A model generated the notes under the pieces. The model did not search any database and was not told the origin of the DNA. It saw only the letters and a program-made list of their open reading frames with translations. The translations under genes were made by a program, and so were the position numbers. From Clostridia bacterium (GTDB taxonomy: Bacteria; Bacillota; Clostridia; Lachnospirales; Lachnospiraceae): 64,000 nucleotides of DNA. This document shows, piece after piece, positions 27,165 to 34,323 of the stretch. The number at the start of each line of letters is the position of its first letter. Position 1 is the first letter of the stretch. The stretch is taken from contig CAJTDE010000010.1 of the NCBI GenBank assembly GCA_910574835.1, positions 1 through 64,000 of the forward strand, written 5' to 3'.

Positions 27165-28403
27165 TTATTTTTCGTCCGTATCGGAGGCTTCCGGGATCGG
27201 CTCTAAAACCTCTGTCGGCGTATAGCTTCCAATTTCCTCCAGAGCCGTAATCGTCCCCACGGCCCGGCAGATATTTGTGCCGACTTCTATTTTAACATTA
27301 TTTTCAATAATTTGAACCCCCTTTTGTGCTAAATTTTCCACAAATTCATTTAAATTTGCTTCTGCAAGAGCTTCTGCCTCCACTTTGCTGTAAGATTCCG
27401 TATATATTTCATACTCTTCATAGATGGTGGAGCCAAAGGTAAGGGGGAGATAAAAGTTCTCCGTAAGCTTCACAGGATACTCCGTATTCAGAACGCTGAA
27501 CCGCTCAAATCCCGGCTGAAGCTTAAGTGAGATGGTCTTTCCTCCTACTTTTGCATAGATTCCATAACGCTTTTTTCCTGTAGGATGGCGCACCTCATGG
27601 GACAATACAAATTCATCATAATAAGTATAAGTAGTTCTGGCGTAGACATCTGCGTCTGCCGCCGTATATTGGTAGCCGGACACTTCCCCGCTGTCGTTAA
27701 GTATATCGATCCGGCCGAGAATCAAAAGCTGTCCCGGTTCCACCTCGTCCCCAACCTGAATCTGGGATACGCCGCTTCGCACGAGAACACTTGTGACAAT
27801 TCCTTCCCTGGACGCCACTATATCCCGCGGTTCTTCCTGTATGGTCTCTTCCTTGGCGGGAATACTGTCCATATTTTCCCGAATACGGATCAGAAGGCGT
27901 GTTCCGCGGATTTCGGCAGATACCCAGATAATATCCGGAAACCGGATACGGATCATAGACTGAATCTCTTTACAATCCACCTCACTTTTTTTCATTCCAT
28001 GAACAATGTTCTCTGACTCCAGATAGTCCAGGATTACGTTGGTGGTTCGGGAATAATTTCCCTCGATGTGGATATTCCAGATATATAAGGACATGGTATA
28101 TAAAAATGCAATACACAAGAAAATCCCCACCACAAACATCTTTCGATGCCGATAGCGGTGTAAAAAAAAGGGAAGCCCATACCGTTTTATAACTAGAAGA
28201 TGGGCTTTCGTCTTTCTCCTTAAAGGCTTAAGCCTCCGAAAATCCCGGATACTCAAGTTCATTTCATAATAACTGCCGTTATTCTGCAAATCCCAGATTT
28301 CAATGTGGTGGGCTTTACAGAGATTTAAGAAGCGTTCCGGCGAATAGCCGGTGAGTCGGACGCGCACATAGCCATAGAGGTAACGAAAAAATGAAGTCAG
28401 CAA
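27165..28403 (-). CDS. yqfD: Sporulation protein YqfD
   Basis: 412-residue membrane protein of the YqfD family, required for efficient sporulation in Bacillus and made in the mother cell. Seen: a soluble N-terminal part (FLNLCKAHHIEIWDLQ), one helix at about residues 90-110 (MFVVGIFLCIAFLYTMSLYI), then a long outer part starting IWNIHIEGN and including IRIRENMDSIP and AKVGGKTISL. It overlaps yqfC by 7 bases. The neighbours phoH and ybeY confirm it. Confidence 0.93.
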   Translation of the reverse strand: MLTSFFRYLYGYVRVRLTGYSPERFLNLCKAHHIEIWDLQNNGSYYEMNLSIRDFRRLKPLRRKTKAHLLVIKRYGLPFFLHRYRHRKMFVVGIFLCIAFLYTMSLYIWNIHIEGNYSRTTNVILDYLESENIVHGMKKSEVDCKEIQSMIRIRFPDIIWVSAEIRGTRLLIRIRENMDSIPAKEETIQEEPRDIVASREGIVTSVLVRSGVSQIQVGDEVEPGQLLILGRIDILNDSGEVSGYQYTAADADVYARTTYTYYDEFVLSHEVRHPTGKKRYGIYAKVGGKTISLKLQPGFERFSVLNTEYPVKLTENFYLPLTFGSTIYEEYEIYTESYSKVEAEALAEANLNEFVENLAQKGVQIIENNVKIEVGTNICRAVGTITALEEIGSYTPTEVLEPIPEASDTDEK

Positions 28404-28657
28404 TATTTCACCTCCTGAATCTCTCCGGTGATCTTCATTTCATCATTCGTATAATAGGAAATATCCAGATGCTGGCCGTGAATCTCCAGCTTACAGGTTT
28501 TTGTCTGAATACGGATAAGTTCCTCCGTATATTCAATGAGGCTCATGTAGTTCTCCACATAAGCCTCATGCTTGCCGGTAATGGTTATGATTACCGCGCC
28601 GAGCATCAAATCCTTGGGCAGATTTAATGCGTCTGTCATCTCTTCTTTCCAGTTCAT
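28397..28657 (-). CDS. yqfC: Sporulation protein YqfC
   Basis: 86-residue protein of the YqfC family: LNLPKDLMLGAVIITITGKHE near the N terminus and SLIEYTEELIRIQT in the middle. Small partner of YqfD, usually the first gene of the yqfCD-phoH run and under mother-cell (sigma-E) control in Bacillus. The gap upstream has CATATAGT, loosely like a sigma-E -10 box, but no -35 was convincing. Confidence 0.92.
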   Translation of the reverse strand: MNWKEEMTDALNLPKDLMLGAVIITITGKHEAYVENYMSLIEYTEELIRIQTKTCKLEIHGQHLDISYYTNDEMKITGEIQEVKYC

Positions 28658-28729
28658 TGCACCCGGGCCTTGTCGTTTCCTTACTCTTACTATATGCCCG
28701 GTTTTTCGGTTCTATGCGCGCAAGTATAA

Positions 28730-29302
28730 CTAAGAGCGCGCTTTGGGACGCTTCACTGATACACAAGCTTCCCGATAGAGAATCAGGCTGAACCAGGTGA
28801 CCAGATTATTTCCGTTCATGAATGTAATGCCGCACTGCTCCGCAAGGCCGGCAACCAGGATGCCATAGCCTTCCATGCACGGGAGCATCCGGTTGGGAAA
28901 GCGGCAGGGTGCGTCCGGGTATGTACAGCGCCCGCAGAGCGCACAGGATTCGGTGGACAGGACCAGAAGCTCCTGATGCCGGCTTAAAAAAACCTCTTCT
29001 ACCTGACGGGTGAGCTGTTCGTGCTCTGTCCGGGTGGAAAGCAGCTCTTCCATGTTCTCGATATCGGCAACCTCTGTCATGGTGGTGAACAAAAAGCCGC
29101 CCTCATAAGCCTCGCAGCGCTTCCGGCATTCTTCTACCGTTCCCACAGCCGGGGGACAGGACCAGGATTTTCCGTATCTGGGACATTCTGTTTTGCAGAT
29201 ATGACGTACTTCTTCCCGGAAAGGAATGTCTTTGATTTGGATAAAGGCGTAGTCACAGATGGGAAAGTCTGTAATGGACGCCTCGAGATCTTGTCTGTTC
29301 AT
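28730..29302 (-). CDS. DUF2284 cysteine-rich metal-binding protein
   Basis: 190 residues with two Cys clusters: CKTECPRYGKSWSCPP (about 37-52) and CALCGRCTYPDAPCRFP (about 120-136). These are the DUF2284 signature and probably bind Fe-S clusters or zinc; the function of the family is unknown. It stands between yqfC and ddh on the same strand, with 114 bases of AT-rich sequence upstream that probably hold its promoter, though none was clear enough to list. Confidence 0.9.
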   Translation of the reverse strand: MNRQDLEASITDFPICDYAFIQIKDIPFREEVRHICKTECPRYGKSWSCPPAVGTVEECRKRCEAYEGGFLFTTMTEVADIENMEELLSTRTEHEQLTRQVEEVFLSRHQELLVLSTESCALCGRCTYPDAPCRFPNRMLPCMEGYGILVAGLAEQCGITFMNGNNLVTWFSLILYREACVSVKRPKARS

Positions 29303-29416
29303 AAGCGCTCCTGATTTGTTTCCGTTAGCTGGTAAAGCAGTTTTATATTCTATGCGGCAATTATATATGTTTTCGGATACCTGCAGGGTATATTATAATG
29401 ATATATTCGAGTAAAA

Positions 29417-30403
29417 TTATAGTAAGGATCTACGCAGCTCTTCTTTGCTCTTTGCACTTAAGTAAGCCGGTGCTATATCAAATACGGTCTTACAGCCATG
29501 ACTGCCCTCCGCTGACAGACGATAAGCGGCCCTGGCATAAGCGACAATAACGCTGGAAGTAAATTCCGGGTTGGAATCCAGTTTCAGGCTGTACTCGATC
29601 AGGTGGTGATTTTCCTTCTCCCAGCCGGTTGCGCCGCTTCTTAAGACAAAGCCCCCGTGGGGAATCTGACTGTGATCCCGCTTCATTTCTTCTTCACTGA
29701 TGAAATGTACGGTGGTGTCGTAATCCGCAAAATAGTTGGGCATGGTTTTGATGGTTTCCTCTACCTTGGCGGCGTCGGCGCCCTGCTCGAGAACTACAAA
29801 GCACTCTCTGGTATGTTTTTCCCGGGTGCTAAGCTTTGGATTCTCTCTGGCACGTACGGAGTTCAATGCTGCTTCTACCGGAATAGTGTACTGCTTTGCA
29901 TCCTTAACGCCCGGGATTCTGCGCACGGCGTCGGAATGGCCCTGGCTTACGCCTCTGCCCCAGAAGGTATAATCATTTCCTTCCGGCAAAATCGCATTGG
30001 CATACATGCGGTTTAAGGAAAACATTCCCGGGTCCCAGCCTACGGATATGATTGCCGTATTGCCGGACTCTTTTGCCGCTGCGTCTACGGCCGCAAAGTG
30101 TTCCGGAATCCGTGCGTGGGTGTCGAAGCTGTCTACTACGTTGAAAAGTTTGGCATACTCCGGGGTCTGTACCGGAAGATCGGTGGCGCTTCCGCCGCAG
30201 AGAATGAGTACGTCAAGCTCGCCTTTCCAGTTCTTCGCCTCATCTACATGACAGATCTTGGCTGTATCTGTGAGGATGCTTACGTTTTTCGGATCTCTTC
30301 TTGTAAATACGGCACGAAGCTCCATATCCGGATTCTGACGGACGGCGCACTCTACGCCTCTTCCTAAGTTTCCGTAGCCTAAAATACCAATTCTTATGCT
30401 CAT
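29417..30403 (-). CDS. ddh: meso-Diaminopimelate dehydrogenase
   Basis: NADPH-dependent amination of tetrahydrodipicolinate directly to meso-DAP, a one-step route to lysine and the peptidoglycan cross-link residue. Seen: the Rossmann motif GILGYGNLGRGVE at residues 5-17, DSFDTHARIP (about 92), SVGWDPGMFSLNR (about 120) and GRGVSQGHSDAVRRIPGV (about 148). Length 328 is typical. AAAGGAG precedes the start. The tRNA-Ala gene lies 42 bases upstream, so its promoter may also feed ddh. Confidence 0.96.
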   Translation of the reverse strand: MSIRIGILGYGNLGRGVECAVRQNPDMELRAVFTRRDPKNVSILTDTAKICHVDEAKNWKGELDVLILCGGSATDLPVQTPEYAKLFNVVDSFDTHARIPEHFAAVDAAAKESGNTAIISVGWDPGMFSLNRMYANAILPEGNDYTFWGRGVSQGHSDAVRRIPGVKDAKQYTIPVEAALNSVRARENPKLSTREKHTRECFVVLEQGADAAKVEETIKTMPNYFADYDTTVHFISEEEMKRDHSQIPHGGFVLRSGATGWEKENHHLIEYSLKLDSNPEFTSSVIVAYARAAYRLSAEGSHGCKTVFDIAPAYLSAKSKEELRRSLL

Positions 30404-30445
30404 AGGTGTTGTCTCCTTTTTTTCATGATTTTTTCATAAAAATAA

Positions 30446-30518
30446 TGGAGCATACGGGATTCGAACCCGTGACCTCCACACTGCCAGTGTGGCGCGCTCC
30501 CAGCTGCGCCAATGCCCC
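30446..30518 (-). tRNA. tRNA-Ala (anticodon GGC)
   Basis: A 73-base cloverleaf read on the minus strand. The acceptor arm GGGGCAT pairs with ATGCTCC and contains the G3-U70 pair that identifies alanine tRNAs. The anticodon stem CCACA/TGTGG encloses loop CTGGCAG, giving anticodon GGC for GCC codons. The T-arm has GGTTCGAATCC. The terminal CCA is not encoded, so it must be added after transcription. Confidence 0.97.
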
Positions 30519-30527
30519 ATTGGAGAT

Positions 30528-30556
30528 AGTATAGCACAAAACTTTTATCAGTACAA
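30528..30556 (-). promoter_or_regulatory. tRNA-Ala promoter
   Basis: Minus-strand -35 TTGTAC (30556-30551) and -10 TATACT (30533-30528) with a 17-base spacer. The -10 ends ten bases before the first tRNA base, so the primary transcript would have only a few extra 5' bases. Confidence 0.85.
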
Positions 30557-30668
30557 GAATTAATTTTTTAAAATATTACATACTAAAACCTATTAAAAAT
30601 AGTACCCGGAAAAATTAATTGAAAGTAGGAGGAATTTTATTCTGAAATCATAATAATTACAATTTTCC

Positions 30669-30776
30669 AGAAAAACGTGCATTACTATATCTGATTTTTA
30701 AGAAAAATGTGTATATTTATATAAAATAATTCAGAAAAACGTGTGAAAATAAGTTTGTAAAACTAAGAAAAACGTG
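30669..30776 (+). repeat. Four direct repeats of AGAAAAACGTG at about 32-bp spacing
   Basis: Copies start at 30669, 30701, 30733 and 30766. Three are identical (AGAAAAACGTG) and the second is AGAAAAATGTG. The spacings are 32, 32 and 33 bp, about three helical turns, so all copies face the same side of the DNA. The last copy lies wholly between the -35 and -10 of the ATPase promoter. This arrangement suits a cooperatively bound operator. Confidence 0.85.
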
Positions 30777-30783
30777 GTATATT
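30755..30783 (+). promoter_or_regulatory. Promoter of the DUF4143 ATPase gene
   Basis: Plus-strand -35 TTGTAA (30755-30760), 17-base spacer, -10 TATATT (30778-30783). The ATPase start codon is 34 bases downstream with GAGGGCGG before it. The fourth direct repeat fills most of the spacer, so a bound protein would block RNA polymerase. Confidence 0.75.
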
Positions 30784-30816
30784 GTAACTATCCTATTTAA
30801 GAGGGCGGTAATACTC

Positions 30817-32109
30817 ATGAAGCGTAATGCAATTAATGATTTAATAAAATGGAAATCCAGCGAGGAACGCAAGCCAATGGTGTTAAAAGGCGCGCGCCAA
30901 TCTGGTAAGACATGGCTTATGAAAGAATTCGGAAAAAACTTTTATAAAAGTACTGCTTATTTCAATTTCGACGAGGAAGAAGAATTGAAATCCATCTTTG
31001 AATCCAACAAAAATCCGCAGAGAATTATTGAGCTTCTCTCTCTTATTGAAGGAAAGAAAATCCTTCCTGAAGAAACGTTAATTATTTTTGATGAAATCCA
31101 GGAGTGTCCCTCTGCGCTCAATACTCTCAAGTATTTTAAGGAAAAAGCGAACGATTATCATATAATCGCAGCCGGAAGTCTTCTTGGCACACTTCTGGCA
31201 CAGCCCAAATCTTATCCTGTGGGAATGATTAACCTGCTGAATATTTATCCCTTGACCTTTGATGAATTTTTGAATGCAACAGATCCATCTCTATATAAAT
31301 ATTATTGCAGTATAAAAAAAGAACAGGTTGTTGAAGCTCTTTTCCATAACCGCCTGCTAGACGCTTATCACCACTATCTTATTATCGGCGGTATGCCTGA
31401 ATGTGTCCAATCCTGGATAACATACAAAGACCCTGCAAAAATCCTGCAAATTCAACGGGAACTGATTGATATTTATGAAAATGATTTTTCTAAACACAAT
31501 GGAAAAGTAAACAGCGGACGGATTCTTATGGTTTTCCGTAGTATTGTAACACAGCTTGCCAAAGCAAATGAAAAATTTATGTATGGCGCCGTTCGGGAAG
31601 GAGGGCGTGCACGGGATTTTGAGGAAGCCATTGAATGGCTTGTCTCTGCCGGTATGCTGAATCGTGTTTATAATGTATCTAAGATGGAGCATCCTCTTTC
31701 TGCTTTTGATAAACTGGATCAATTTAAGCTGTTTCTCTTTGATACAGGGATTCTAAAGGCTATGGCAGGCATAGATAACAGTGCCATTCTTTTAAAAAAT
31801 GATTATCAGTTTAAGGGGCCTTTAACTGAAAACTTTCTGCTCCAGCAGCTCCGCGGCCGGTTCGAGGTGGAGCCGCGCTACTTTTCGGATAAAAACAGTG
31901 AAATTGATTTTATTCTGCAATATGGAACGGAGATTATCCCTGTAGAAGCAAAGGGCGGCGAGGATAAATCAGCCCCCTCCTTCAAAAAGTATATCACAGA
32001 GAAGGAACCGATGTATGCCCTGCGCTTTTCAAAAAGGAATTACCGGAAGGACGGTAAAATTACGAATCTTCCGCTTTATCTGGCGCCGAGGACGAGGGAG
32101 CTTTTGTAA
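30817..32109 (+). CDS. AAA ATPase with DUF4143 domain
   Basis: 430-residue protein. Walker A is in GARQSGKTWLMKEFG (about 25-39) and Walker B is LIIFDEIQECP (about 90-100), of the AAA_14 type. The DUF4143 domain follows, and near the C terminus EIDFILQYGTEIIPVEAKGG has the E-x-K pattern of a restriction-like fold. These proteins are frequent in anaerobes and archaea, often in many copies, and their role is unknown. It is one of the few plus-strand genes and has its own repeat-studded promoter. The tail of a second, related gene survives at 33056-33130. Confidence 0.92.
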   Translation: MKRNAINDLIKWKSSEERKPMVLKGARQSGKTWLMKEFGKNFYKSTAYFNFDEEEELKSIFESNKNPQRIIELLSLIEGKKILPEETLIIFDEIQECPSALNTLKYFKEKANDYHIIAAGSLLGTLLAQPKSYPVGMINLLNIYPLTFDEFLNATDPSLYKYYCSIKKEQVVEALFHNRLLDAYHHYLIIGGMPECVQSWITYKDPAKILQIQRELIDIYENDFSKHNGKVNSGRILMVFRSIVTQLAKANEKFMYGAVREGGRARDFEEAIEWLVSAGMLNRVYNVSKMEHPLSAFDKLDQFKLFLFDTGILKAMAGIDNSAILLKNDYQFKGPLTENFLLQQLRGRFEVEPRYFSDKNSEIDFILQYGTEIIPVEAKGGEDKSAPSFKKYITEKEPMYALRFSKRNYRKDGKITNLPLYLAPRTRELL

Positions 32110-32295
32110 ATGGGTTTTAATTTGAGGCCAAACTCACGGATTCAGGATATACCTAATAATAATCCCGATATCTTTAGCCATAGAGTATTGATATATGGTT
32201 CTACTTTTTTCATAAACATATTTGATGCCATACCAATAATTAAATGCGTAATTATTAACAGCACTTTACCTTAAGGGGCACTGCTTCGTCAGTCT

Positions 32296-32441
32296 CATGC
32301 TCCATGTGCGGGATCGAAAGACTTTCCAACCTGATTTGTATCAGTTATGCAGCTGTGCGGATGTTGCCATACTATAGTAAGGAATTCCGGAAGTACCAGG
32401 GTCAAAGTCCGCAGGAAATCCGTTATGAGCTACTACTTTAA
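32296..32441 (+). pseudogene. Remnant of an AraC-family regulator, C-terminal helix-turn-helix
   Basis: The end of the stretch reads YYSKEFRKYQGQSPQEIR then stop at 32439-32441, the classic last helix of AraC regulators. The preceding part (LYQLCSCADVA) is in another frame; removing one base near 32370 would join them as ADVA-YYSKEF. Only this tail is visible; the rest of the gene is gone. The remaining sequence from 32110 to about 32295 shows nothing recognisable. Confidence 0.55.
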
Positions 32442-32899
32442 TTTAATTTGCCTTTTGACCTGAACAAATCACATAAATCATTGTATCCCACTGCATAGTT
32501 TTCAACGGTAATCACCCGTTTTTTTCCCGCTGACAAAACCAGCGTTTTTGCCATACCGGAATATCGGACTTCCGTGATTTGATCATATTTAATCCTTTTC
32601 ATTTTTTGGAACATGGGAGTTACCATTAAGTGGTCCTCTTTTACCAGAATTTCAAATCGCGTGTATCCAATTGCAAGCATTAGTGATCCTGAAGCTGCAA
32701 CGACCATTAATATGATAATTCCGGTGATATTCTCATTCAGATTCTGTGCTAATATCAAGTATAGAAGTACAGCCAGACAAAGGGCCGACAAGACAGCCTG
32801 TATATAACATACATTTCTGCATCCCTTTGGATAATACACCCTTCCCTGGTATGCGGCTTCTGTCTGTATAATATCTTTTTCTATTTGTTCCTTGTTCAT
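32438..32899 (-). CDS. Small two-helix membrane protein with PH-like domain
   Basis: 153 residues: short cytoplasmic N terminus, two hydrophobic helices (about 28-50 and 55-75), then a beta-rich C-terminal part (RFEILVKEDHLMVTPMF, IKYDQITEVRYS) typical of bacterial PH-like domains. The start at 32899 follows AAGGA; an upstream extension lacks a good site. Function unknown. Its 3' end overlaps the AraC remnant by four bases. Confidence 0.65.
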   Translation of the reverse strand: MNKEQIEKDIIQTEAAYQGRVYYPKGCRNVCYIQAVLSALCLAVLLYLILAQNLNENITGIIILMVVAASGSLMLAIGYTRFEILVKEDHLMVTPMFQKMKRIKYDQITEVRYSGMAKTLVLSAGKKRVITVENYAVGYNDLCDLFRSKGKLN

Positions 32900-33055
32900 T
32901 TGTAATATCCTTCGAGAAAAGTCGATAGCGGTTTTGTTAAGGTATGCTTCTGGGAGTATTTTAGCAGATTTTGTGGGAGATATCAATTTTTTTGAATTGA
33001 ACAATTGTTAATCGGAACAGAAAATAAGCCACTGTATACTCTACATTTTTTATAA

Positions 33056-33130
33056 AGAAATTACCAGAGGGACTGCAAAATTACGAATCTTTCACTGCAT
33101 CTAACACTGAGAACGAGGGAGCTTTGGTAA
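33056..33130 (+). pseudogene. 3' tail of a second DUF4143 ATPase gene
   Basis: 24 codons plus stop read RNYQRDCKITNLSLHLTLRT then RELW and stop. This matches the end of the intact ATPase (RNYRKDGKITNLPLYLAPRT then RELL) at 17 of 24 positions. Nothing of the rest of the gene is found. It shows that a related copy once stood here and was deleted. Confidence 0.7.
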
Positions 33131-33143
33131 ATTTGTATTTACC

Positions 33144-33177
33144 AAAAAGAGAGTGCCAGGCAGTCTTTGGCACTCTC
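33144..33177 (-). terminator. Terminator at the end of the polysaccharide operon
   Basis: Minus-strand hairpin with a perfect 10-bp stem (GAGAGTGCCA / TGGCACTCTC) and a 9-base loop, followed by TTTTT (33148-33144). It lies 163 bases beyond the formyltransferase stop, the last gene of the operon. No similar signal was seen between consecutive genes upstream. Confidence 0.88.
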
Positions 33178-33193
33178 CGAATCGTTTTGTCGC

Positions 33194-33334
33194 TTATTCA
33201 TTTACAAGTGGATGATGTTGATACAGCTTTCTATCAGCCTGACGCTTTTTGCAAATTATTACCAATGTTTCGCTAGTGTTTTCTTTTTTTGCTACCTCTT
33301 CCAAATCTTCTAAAATGAAAAACTGAGCACTGCT
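33194..33334 (-). pseudogene. 46-codon open fragment, probable C-terminal gene remnant
   Basis: An open frame preceded directly by a stop and lacking a start codon reads FFILEDLEEVAKKENTSETL followed by VIICKKRQADRKLYQHHPLVNE and stop. The composition looks protein-coding, but no family is recognised. It lies between the formyltransferase stop and the operon terminator, so it may be the residue of a gene once last in the operon. Confidence 0.4.
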
Positions 33335-33339
33335 TCAAC

Positions 33340-34293
33340 TTAAATGTTCTCATTAATCCCAAACTTATATTTTAATGATTTTATATACTCTGCTGCTTTC
33401 CATAACTGACCTTCTACTTCAATTTCCTTTATCACAAGCCCCTTCATATCTCCACACACTATTACGAGTTCACCATCCTCTTTATTTATCATGCCTATCT
33501 GTCCTGGTGCTCCATAAATAGGAAACGGGAAAAGATAGGACTTCCAGATAATGACCTTTTGCCCTTTATATATAGTAAATGCACCTGGATACGGTTTTGA
33601 TTGCGCACGAATAAAATTATAAATGCTTTCATTCTTATCCGTCCAATTTATTAGCCCATCCTCCACAGTTCTTTTACTGGAATAAGAAATATTTACATTC
33701 TTTTGTGGATATGGTTTTATTTTTCCATTAAGCATCTCCGGTAGTTTTCTATCAATAAACGTCAACACTTTGTTTTGTATTTTCAGCATAATGTCAGAAA
33801 TATAATCATCTTTCTCTATTTCCACTTCATCCTGATACCAAATGTCTCCGTCATCCATACCAGGTGTAAAGGAAAAAATCGAAAAACCGGCTTTTTCTTC
33901 CCCATTAATGATCTGCCATACCAAAGGTGACTGTCCTCTGTAAGAGGGCAGCTTAGAGTTGTGAATCCCAATAAATCCGTTGGGAACACTGCTTAACAAT
34001 TCTTCCGGAATTAATGAATACCAGCAAACTACAAAACAAATATCAGGTTTATATTTTCCAATGCATTTCTCCAGTTCCATTTTTCCTGATATCACTTCCA
34101 CCGGTATGCTTTCTCTTGTACATAAAAGTTTTATCTCGTTAATCTTACTTCTGGAATCCTCTGAATCATCTACAGTTACAAATGCACAAATATTTTTAGG
34201 TACAAGCGCCAAAATATGCTCAAACACTTCCAGTCCAAATTCTTTACTTCCAAGAAAGAGGAGTTTATAGTTTTCATCGTTCTTCTTCTCCAT
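33340..34293 (-). CDS. Formyltransferase family protein (ArnA/Fmt-like), probable sugar N-formyltransferase
   Basis: 317 residues. The N10-formyl-THF transferase fold is indicated by LLFLGSKEFGLEVFEHIL at the N terminus, IHNSKLPSYRGQSPLVWQII (about 110-130) with the catalytic His, and FTPGMDDGDI (about 150) with the catalytic Asp. A C-terminal domain (YPGAFTIYKGQKVIIWK) resembles that of Fmt and ArnA. The Asn usually two residues before the active His is Gly here, so activity is uncertain. Its place beside aminotransferase and glycosyltransferase genes points to an amino-sugar substrate rather than Met-tRNA. AAGGGGG precedes the start. Confidence 0.83.
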   Translation of the reverse strand: MEKKNDENYKLLFLGSKEFGLEVFEHILALVPKNICAFVTVDDSEDSRSKINEIKLLCTRESIPVEVISGKMELEKCIGKYKPDICFVVCWYSLIPEELLSSVPNGFIGIHNSKLPSYRGQSPLVWQIINGEEKAGFSIFSFTPGMDDGDIWYQDEVEIEKDDYISDIMLKIQNKVLTFIDRKLPEMLNGKIKPYPQKNVNISYSSKRTVEDGLINWTDKNESIYNFIRAQSKPYPGAFTIYKGQKVIIWKSYLFPFPIYGAPGQIGMINKEDGELVIVCGDMKGLVIKEIEVEGQLWKAAEYIKSLKYKFGINENI

Positions 34294-34323
34294 GTCAATC
34301 CCCCTTATTGCTTTAATTGCATC

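Noticed and set aside
30446-30518. tRNA-Ala as an integration site for the neighbouring accessory region
   Set aside because: The accessory genes are on the 5' side of the tRNA, and no repeat of the tRNA 3' end, integrase gene or att-like duplication was found.
33144-33177. Same hairpin as a plus-strand terminator for the DUF4143 remnant
   Set aside because: On the plus strand the hairpin is followed by CGAATCG rather than a U-run; the U-run exists only on the minus strand.
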